Assembly: GCA_016795155.1 (NCBI GenBank) | Contig: JAEUIE010000032.1 | Location: 124,001-188,000 of the forward strand | Direction of reading: 5' to 3' | Length of the DNA: 64,000 nt | DNA from: Planctomycetia bacterium | Lineage (GTDB): Bacteria > Planctomycetota > Planctomycetia > Gemmatales > HRBIN36 | Shown here: positions 58,612-64,000 of the stretch, piece by piece | How positions within the stretch are numbered: the first letter of the stretch is position 1 | How the letters are laid out: each line of letters starts with the position of its first letter | Translations under genes and position numbers: made by a program | The notes under the pieces: generated by a model | The model's input: the letters and a program-made list of their open reading frames with translations, nothing else | Told to the model about the DNA's origin: nothing | Database searches by the model: none

Positions 58612-59423
58612 TACGAGCCTTTCTGATAATTCATTCTGGTGAATAACTGATATATCACTGGCCCGGGCAGATTCAGCAGCAATCCTTCAGCCCAATATCG
58701 TGCCACATCTGCCCACGTCATTGTATCCCGATAATAGTGTCTCTTCACCAGTCGCGTGCCACGCAAAATTCCCTTTATTTTTTCCGATTTCATGGCTCCA
58801 GGGTGTATGCGGTAGCAAAGCAGCGGTTCATCCAGGTTTGCCAGTTGATGCCCTTTCGATGCCAGCCTGCACCATAGTTCATAATCTTCATTGGCTGGAT
58901 AATTACGATACCAGTACCCTCCGGCATTTAGCACTGCTTCCTTGCGATACATCACACTCGGATGAGCTATTGCATTGAACCGCCGCAAGCTTTTTTGAAT
59001 GGACAGTGAATCAGTGGGGTATACACGTTTTCCAACCGATTTTCCCAGGCTGTCCATAATGTTGATAGCCGTGCCCAGTACCGTCACTTCGGGATGCAGT
59101 TGCAGATAATCAAACTGTTTCTGCAATCGCTCCGGATAACTCCAGTCATCACCATCCATGCGGGCGATCAGCGGTGCCCGGGCCTGCTGCAATCCGTAAT
59201 TCAGTTGATCGACCAGTGATGCCTGGCCATGATGCGGAAGGTGAACAATTCTCTGATCATCAAACTGCTGCAGACAAGATTGCGATGAGATTTCAGATTC
59301 AGCTTCGATGAGGATCAGTTCAAACGATGGGAATGTCTGCTTGAGAATGCTGTCGATGGCGAGTTGCAGGTAATCCAGATTCGGACGATAGACCGGCAGC
59401 AGTACGGAGATGGCCGGTTGCAT
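58611..59423 (-). CDS. GT2 family glycosyltransferase
   Basis: A 270-residue glycosyltransferase with GT-A fold. The N-terminus AISVLLPVYRPNLDYLQLAIDSILKQTFPSFE and the later LIARMDGDDWSYPERL (DxD-type motif, DGDD) are classic. The HPSVMYRKEAVLNAGGY and PANEDYELWCRLA segments are also conserved, with ED as catalytic base region. ATG 59423 is chosen because the preceding gene stop is one base away; the frame extends to 59447. It probably adds a sugar to a surface glycan. It is in an operon with a SAM methyltransferase upstream and a YdjY gene downstream. Confidence 0.92.
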   Translation of the reverse strand: MQPAISVLLPVYRPNLDYLQLAIDSILKQTFPSFELILIEAESEISSQSCLQQFDDQRIVHLPHHGQASLVDQLNYGLQQARAPLIARMDGDDWSYPERLQKQFDYLQLHPEVTVLGTAINIMDSLGKSVGKRVYPTDSLSIQKSLRRFNAIAHPSVMYRKEAVLNAGGYWYRNYPANEDYELWCRLASKGHQLANLDEPLLCYRIHPGAMKSEKIKGILRGTRLVKRHYYRDTMTWADVARYWAEGLLLNLPGPVIYQLFTRMNYQKGS

Positions 59424-59424
59424 G

Positions 59425-60198
59425 TTAGCCACGCTTCCTGGCGACAATCAGAAACGCCTTGGAAATGGCCCACAGAATAGGGAAGCGTTCCAGTGCCTTG
59501 ATACCCCAGCGATAATGCCATGCTGCACCTGCTGTCGTCCACGCCAGGTTGGCGGGTAGCGCAAATCGCCAGGTCCAGGTCTTTTGTCGATTCATCAGCC
59601 GAATGATCTTGAGAAATCCCGGAGCGTAGCTGGCATCAGTGTAGTCATGACCTTTGCCTGTCCAACGCAGATACTGATTCGCCAGCGGTACAGGCAGCCA
59701 CCCAAGAAATGGCAAATGGTAGTGTACTTCTATCGGCCAGTATTTGTTGGGAACCAGCAAATACAACACGCCCCCCGGCGACAGGAGCGATTCGATACGT
59801 TTCAATGATGCGGACTGATCCGGCAGATGTTCCAGCACATTATCGAGGATGATTAGATCAAAGGTATCACTGGTCTGGAAAGTCTCCAGCGTTGCATGAT
59901 GAAAAGAAGCGTTTGTTGCTCCTTCACTCCGCTGCAACTCTTGCGCGCAATGGGCAGGCTCAGTGCAAGGCTCGATGCCAACTACGTGATGGCATGTTTT
60001 TGCAAGAGCCAGTGCTGTATGGCCGTAGCCACAACCAATATCGAGCACACGCAACATTGAAACAGGCTTGGTGAGATCTTTCGCTACTGTACCCAGAATC
60101 TGGCGGGCAAAATCTTCACCGCGCGGGCCGCGCTCAGTGAGCATGGCCCGTTCGCCAATATCGTATGCTGGGCGATCTGGAAACTGTGCAGGTTCCAT
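59425..60198 (-). CDS. class I SAM-dependent methyltransferase
   Basis: A 257-residue methyltransferase with motif I VLDIGCGYGHTALAL (about 50-64), an acidic residue after strand 2 in VVGIEPCTE, and the DLIILDNVLEHLP segment (motif II/III). The second half (LVPNKYWPIEVHYHLPFLGWLP, then DYTDASYAPGF) resembles enzymes that methylate sugars or lipids in glycan clusters. It heads the operon with GT2 and YdjY genes. Substrate unknown. Confidence 0.88.
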   Translation of the reverse strand: MEPAQFPDRPAYDIGERAMLTERGPRGEDFARQILGTVAKDLTKPVSMLRVLDIGCGYGHTALALAKTCHHVVGIEPCTEPAHCAQELQRSEGATNASFHHATLETFQTSDTFDLIILDNVLEHLPDQSASLKRIESLLSPGGVLYLLVPNKYWPIEVHYHLPFLGWLPVPLANQYLRWTGKGHDYTDASYAPGFLKIIRLMNRQKTWTWRFALPANLAWTTAGAAWHYRWGIKALERFPILWAISKAFLIVARKRG

Positions 60199-60279
60199 AC
60201 AAGGTGATGGTCAGGAAGATGAGTCTGTCAGATGTTGTCTTATGATTCGCCGTTCAAGCGACTAGCAACGTCGGAGGCA

Positions 60280-60615
60280 CTAAAATCCTGGGCCACCTGC
60301 TCCACCCATGGGCCCACCCATGCCTGCACCAATCGGTGCGCGACGCAGACCCGTTCCGGTTTCCTCATCCTTCACTTTGACTACTGGCTTGAGCAGATGT
60401 GATGGATAACTGGGAGCCTGGGTAAATCGTGGATCATCAGGTGGTGGGGATCGCATTTCTTCAGGTTGAGCAGAACCACGGTATGGGGCAAAGACATTGA
60501 ATCCCCTGCTCGTAGACGTGCAACCCATGAGCACAGGGGTAACGGAAAGAAAAAGGCACCACCGCATCCAAGGGATTGCCAACCAGTCAAGCAGATGTCG
60601 CCGGGCACCTGTCAT
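60280..60615 (-). CDS. small lipoprotein with Gly-rich tail
   Basis: A 111-residue protein with a lipobox V-L-M-G-C32 after a hydrophobic stretch (18-30), so it should be lipid-anchored. The mature part is Pro/Arg/Ser-rich with PPPDDPRFTQAPSYPS and a Lys/Glu segment, and ends with Gly/Met/Pro-rich repeats (GAGMGGPMGGAGGPGF). No domain is recognised. ATG 60615 (MTGARRHLL) is preferred; the frame reaches 60654. It is on the same strand as the neighbours but separated by about 80 bases from the methyltransferase gene. Confidence 0.55.
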   Translation of the reverse strand: MTGARRHLLDWLAIPWMRWCLFLSVTPVLMGCTSTSRGFNVFAPYRGSAQPEEMRSPPPDDPRFTQAPSYPSHLLKPVVKVKDEETGTGLRRAPIGAGMGGPMGGAGGPGF

Positions 60616-60686
60616 GCGGAACCTTTCAAACGAATCACTTCCCGTCAGGTGCATTTAGCTGAATTGCAGAATCGGTCAAGCCCAAA

Positions 60687-61439
60687 CTAGGGTCGGGCTT
60701 CCGGTGCCTGAGTCTTAATGATGGATTTGGTCTGCACTTCGACTACTTTTTCGACATTCTTACCAAAATCAGGGTTATTTAACACTGTCCAGAAGTCTTT
60801 CTTTACCTCACTTGCCACAAACTCTGGCCCCTCAATCACCACTTCAGTCATCAGGCGGCTTTGAAAATTGGCTTTGGCCAGTATTTCCACAAAAACAAAA
60901 ATACCTTGCGATTGGATTGGCATCTGTTTGAAAATCTTGCGGCGGAATAGTTTGACCGGGCATTCAGGATCCTGCATCCATAATCCAAACAGTTGGTAAG
61001 CTTTTGAGAAAAACTGCCTTCGTTGCCAGCCAGCCTGCTTGGATTGTCGTACGCCACAGACAACATCCACCTGGTCTATTTCCTTGAGGCACAACTCTAA
61101 ACTCGATGCTGGAAACCCGACTGGAAGAACAAACAGCAATGGGTGTTTGGATTGCTCAATTCCCACCCGAAGTGCCGATCCGACTCCCTGGCTAACCTTG
61201 TCATCTGCCACCAGCCTGGCTTTTCCACAACCAACAAGTGCAGATTGAAAAGTCTCTTCCATTCCTGACTCAACGGGAATCAAAACTTCGAACTCATTAC
61301 GTTTCAGTTGGTTGAGTTCTTTTTGCAATTCACTTAATGTGAGCTTCAACGAATCAGCAGAAGCATGCTCCGCCAGCACCACGATAGATAATGGTTCATG
61401 TGAAATGGCAGTGCGTTCCCAGAGTGAATTCATGATCAA
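60687..61439 (-). CDS. degenerate GT2 / dolichol-phosphate-mannose synthase-like protein
   Basis: A 250-residue protein that aligns by eye with DPM-type GT2 enzymes: LSIVVLAEHASADSL, SQGVGSALRVGIEQSKHPLLFVLP, DVVCGVRQSKQAGWQRRQFFSK, and MQDPECPVKLFRRKIFKQMP. The catalytic positions differ. The DADLQHPPE stretch of active enzymes is PVGFPASSLE here, and the D-G-S-x-D loop reads PVESGMEETF. Metal- and sugar-nucleotide-binding acids are thus missing, and the protein may be a catalytically inactive member. It has no C-terminal membrane helices. It follows a dispersed repeat and is divergent from truB. Confidence 0.7.
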   Translation of the reverse strand: MIMNSLWERTAISHEPLSIVVLAEHASADSLKLTLSELQKELNQLKRNEFEVLIPVESGMEETFQSALVGCGKARLVADDKVSQGVGSALRVGIEQSKHPLLFVLPVGFPASSLELCLKEIDQVDVVCGVRQSKQAGWQRRQFFSKAYQLFGLWMQDPECPVKLFRRKIFKQMPIQSQGIFVFVEILAKANFQSRLMTEVVIEGPEFVASEVKKDFWTVLNNPDFGKNVEKVVEVQTKSIIKTQAPEARP

Positions 61440-61456
61440 GCCTGATCGCTATTGCT

Positions 61457-61498
61457 CCCCTCTACCCTGGAGGGAGAGGGGTTGGGGGTGAGGGGGGG
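61457..61498. repeat. GC-rich dispersed palindromic repeat, copy 3
   Basis: Arms CCCCTCT-A-CCCT (61457-61468) and AGGGAGAGGGG (61471-61481) with a two-base loop and one bulged A; tail GTTGGGGGTGAGGGGGGG. Same family as 9253-9294 and 38998-39030. It lies between the divergent degenerate GT2 gene and truB. Confidence 0.75.
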
Positions 61499-61569
61499 CT
61501 CTTGTTGTTAGACACTAAGTCAGATTGCTATCTTAACACTAACAATGACAATCGCCACATGGATATGGT

Positions 61570-62457
61570 ATGCAATTAAGATCGGGATATCTGCCTGTAG
61601 ACAAACCACCCGGCATGACCAGCCGGGATGTGGTTAATCACGTTCAAGCCTGGTTTCCCAAGACGAAACTGGGGCATGCTGGTACCTTGGACCCCGCCGC
61701 CACCGGGCTCTTGATCATCGGCGTTGGCTCCATTGCCACCCGATTCATCGAATACGTGCAGGATCAGGAGAAACAGTATCGGTCTGTTTTCCAGCTAGGC
61801 AGTATAAGTACCACCGATGATGCAGATGGGGAGATTACTGAGAATACGGTTGTAGAACCACCCAGTCTGGAAATGATACAAGACCAGCTTACCAAGCAGA
61901 CTGGCGTCATTATGCAGACTCCACCTGCCTATAGTGCTGCCAGGGTGATGGGGGTCCGAGCACATACCCGTGCCAGACGCGGCGAAACGGTCGAACTGAA
62001 ACCGCGGCAAATCAGCGTCTATGAATTCCAATGTCTGCGATACCACTTTCCCGAACTTGAAGTGATGGTGAATTGCAGCAAAGGTACGTATATACGCAGC
62101 CTCGCTCGTGATCTGGGCCAAATATTACAAACCGGGGCCTATGTCAAAGCACTGCGAAGGACCCGAATTGGAAAAGTAAATGTCGAAGATGCGATAAACC
62201 TGGATAGCAGTGCCGACGAAGCAATCAAGGTCATGCTACCGGTATCTGTAGCAGTGCAGCATCTGCCTCGTTTGGTTGCCAGTGATGAAGAAACGAAAAG
62301 ATTGCGACAAGGGCAAATAATACTGACCACTTCTCAAATCACCGGCGAAATGGGTTTATGGAATCGTGACACATTTATTGGAATTGTGAAATGCGGAGAA
62401 GATCGAGTGATCACTCCAACCAAGATGATTCCTACTGATGTAACAGGATTGGACTGA
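61570..62457 (+). CDS. truB: tRNA pseudouridine-55 synthase
   Basis: Converts U55 in the T loop of tRNAs to pseudouridine. Catalytic D41 lies in GHAGTLDPAATGLLII, preceded by GYLPVDKPPGMTSRDVV. The YSAARVMGVRAHTRARRGE stretch, and KGTYIRSLARDLGQIL match the TruB fold. Length 295 is normal. It is possibly a single gene; no rbfA or infB neighbours are present. The preceding gap contains a repeat and no obvious strong promoter. Confidence 0.95.
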   Translation: MQLRSGYLPVDKPPGMTSRDVVNHVQAWFPKTKLGHAGTLDPAATGLLIIGVGSIATRFIEYVQDQEKQYRSVFQLGSISTTDDADGEITENTVVEPPSLEMIQDQLTKQTGVIMQTPPAYSAARVMGVRAHTRARRGETVELKPRQISVYEFQCLRYHFPELEVMVNCSKGTYIRSLARDLGQILQTGAYVKALRRTRIGKVNVEDAINLDSSADEAIKVMLPVSVAVQHLPRLVASDEETKRLRQGQIILTTSQITGEMGLWNRDTFIGIVKCGEDRVITPTKMIPTDVTGLD

Positions 62458-62585
62458 GTTGCCATTCTCAAGAATTCACGGTTTTTTTGCTTTTATTCGC
62501 TTTGAATACCCGTTAACATTTTCCTGCCTTGCTTTTTTTATCAGCAGGGCTTCATCTTGATGATCATCCTGAGACGGAAGAAGTA

Positions 62586-64000
62586 ATGATTCATCCTCGT
62601 CGTGCATTTCGTGTTTTCTCTCTGGCAACCACAGTTAGTTTACTCAGCGTAGTGCCGGTAGCGGCTCAAACGTTTAACTTTACAAGTGGTACCCAGAGCT
62701 GGAACAATCCCAATAACTGGACACCGATTGGTGTACCCAATGGAATTGATGCGTCAGCGACGTTTAATTCGCCAACGGGTACGCAAAGCGTTCAATTGAA
62801 TGCTGCAATCACAATCGGTTTCTTGGACATCACTCATAATGGCACTTCCAACTTTAATCTGGTGAACGGGACTGGTGGAAGTCTGACACTGGAAACTTCA
62901 GGAGGTGATGCAAGTATCGTTTATAATGGTACAAGTGCAACTACTAATGTTATTACCATTGGAGCCTCGATAACCCTTAACAGCAACACTGTTGTTAATG
63001 TTTTCAATGTTGCCCCCACAGGTACTGCTGGAATGACCTTCATCGGTGCAATATCGGGGAATGGAGATTTCATCAAAGGTGGCGATGGTAAGTTGACGTT
63101 CAGCGATGTTGCCAAGACTTATTCTGGCGCGACAATAATTGACCAAGGCAGGCTCAGATTAACCAGTGCTGGATCACCAACAGCAACTTCATCCATTACG
63201 GTCAATAATGGTGGTCAGCTGTTACTTGAGACTGGTGCAATCTGGAATCTCGGATCAGGTTTGATTTCTCTAAATGGCAATGGCTACACTGATTTTAATA
63301 CAGCTGCAAACGGTTTGGGTGCATTGCGTGTTAACAACACATCAACAATAAATAACAATCTTGACCTCGCCAGCGATTCAAGAATCCACATTGCTGGTGG
63401 CACTACAACGATTTCCGGAGCCTTTTCCGGGGCATCTGAACTAATCAAATCCGGATTGGGTACAATTGTATTCAGCAATACATCATCTTCACACACCGGC
63501 AACATTGTCATCGAACAGGGCACCATCAATTATGGTTCCGGTGTCAGCATGGGTGGTGGTACTGTCACGCTTCAGCAATTAGCAGGCACCAACACTGTCA
63601 GACTGCAACTCAACAGCAGCCAGACTATCACTAATCCTTCCACGGTTTGGACTGATACGACCGGCACCCGTACTCAGAACATCGATCTTGGGACCAATGT
63701 CAATACTGTCCTCACAATTAATCAGGATGCAGATACGTATTTTGGTAATGGTGCCATTAGCACCATTACTGGCACCATCACTGGCTCGGGTTCCATCGTG
63801 AAGAATGGTCCAGGCACACTGACACTTACTGGCAACAACACCTACAACGGCACCACTACGATTAATGACGGCTTTATCTCTGCTGATAATGAATCCTCAT
63901 TCGGTTCCAATCCAGGGAGCTTTACAGCCAATCGTATCACGCTTAATGGTGGAGGACTGCGGGCGAACCAGTTTGCACTCGATTTCTCCAGCAATCGAGG
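62586..64000 (+). CDS. exported autotransporter-type beta-strand repeat protein, 3' end outside window
   Basis: The frame opens at ATG 62586 (GGAAG five bases upstream) and stays open for 471 codons to the window edge. It has a signal peptide (residues 11-27, ending VAAQ), then a Trp/Asn-rich segment (WNNPNNWTPIGVPN) typical of planctomycete and verrucomicrobial repeat proteins, and beta-helix repeats rich in Gly, Asn, Ser and Thr. A PATR (passenger-associated repeat) unit is clear: GSIVKNGPGTLTLTGNNTYN, then GTTTINDG; an earlier, looser one is GNGDFIKGGDGKLTFSD. Very low Lys/Arg content. It is likely a surface or matrix protein; the C-terminus with any anchor or translocation domain is not seen. 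Confidence 0.88.
   Translation, partial: MIHPRRAFRVFSLATTVSLLSVVPVAAQTFNFTSGTQSWNNPNNWTPIGVPNGIDASATFNSPTGTQSVQLNAAITIGFLDITHNGTSNFNLVNGTGGSLTLETSGGDASIVYNGTSATTNVITIGASITLNSNTVVNVFNVAPTGTAGMTFIGAISGNGDFIKGGDGKLTFSDVAKTYSGATIIDQGRLRLTSAGSPTATSSITVNNGGQLLLETGAIWNLGSGLISLNGNGYTDFNTAANGLGALRVNNTSTINNNLDLASDSRIHIAGGTTTISGAFSGASELIKSGLGTIVFSNTSSSHTGNIVIEQGTINYGSGVSMGGGTVTLQQLAGTNTVRLQLNSSQTITNPSTVWTDTTGTRTQNIDLGTNVNTVLTINQDADTYFGNGAISTITGTITGSGSIVKNGPGTLTLTGNNTYNGTTTINDGFISADNESSFGSNPGSFTANRITLNGGGLRANQFALDFSSNR

Noticed and set aside
1-64000. CRISPR arrays, insertion sequences or prophage genes
   Set aside because: No regularly spaced direct repeats, no transposase or integrase motifs and no phage structural genes were recognised on either strand.

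Overview
The window reads as chromosomal DNA of a planctomycete, most likely in or near the Gemmatales. Base composition is about half G+C by eye. The lineage markers are a PSCyt1-DUF1549-DUF1553 protein, a secreted sulfatase, a von Willebrand A protein with the planctomycete-style N-terminal helix, a SpoVG carrying a zinc ribbon, a YdjY-domain protein, a long beta-strand-repeat surface protein, many short head-to-tail gene overlaps and several GC-rich palindromic repeats. No rRNA, CRISPR array, insertion sequence or prophage is visible. One tRNA (Leu-UAA) is present.

Layout. 1-8 kb: end of rfbD, an LptF/G permease coupled to a membrane-anchored phosphatase, hpd, a coiled-coil/VWA protein, a secreted unknown protein, a MazG-like hydrolase and rimI. 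8-19 kb: valS with three unusual insertions, a PIN-type toxin-antitoxin pair, a small SUKH-like protein, an exported S9 peptidase, and a minus-strand rimO / PQQ propeller / membrane protein run. 19.5-24 kb: a four-gene ABC efflux operon (adaptor, ATPase, two FtsX-type permeases) followed by hom. 25-30 kb: a pseudokinase-PilZ fusion and a PSD1 cytochrome protein. 30-35 kb: archease-rtcB RNA-repair operon, a small helical protein, tRNA-Leu(UAA) beside miaA (which modifies that tRNA class), a YhaM-like nuclease and a DCC protein. 35-43 kb: sulfatase, ispE-spoVG, a CbxX-type AAA protein and a redoxin/cytochrome/copper-monooxygenase fusion. 43-49 kb: an orphan sigma-54 activator preceded by a strong dyad, an exported asparaginase-family hydrolase, Uma2 and GNAT proteins and a helical-repeat unknown. 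49.5-54 kb: a 1427-residue protein with three amidohydrolase-like modules, of which only the middle one shows the metal-binding HxH. 54-64 kb: PstS-like protein, thiolase plus a lone CoA-transferase beta subunit, prepilin peptidase, a methyltransferase/GT2/YdjY operon, a small lipoprotein, a degenerate GT2, truB, and the start of an exported repeat protein that runs off the right edge.

Themes worth attention. (1) Enzyme folds that have lost catalytic residues: the pseudokinase, two of the three amidohydrolase modules and a GT2 lacking its acidic motifs. (2) Dispersed palindromic repeats, one of which lies in frame inside valS. (3) Zinc-ribbon insertions or additions in SpoVG, ValRS and the AAA protein. 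I did not find a single clearly new multi-gene defence or biosynthetic system. The best candidates for undescribed biology are the pseudokinase-PilZ protein, the triple amidohydrolase, the zinc-ribbon SpoVG and the activator with its dyad. All functional assignments rest on reading motifs by eye, with no database search.
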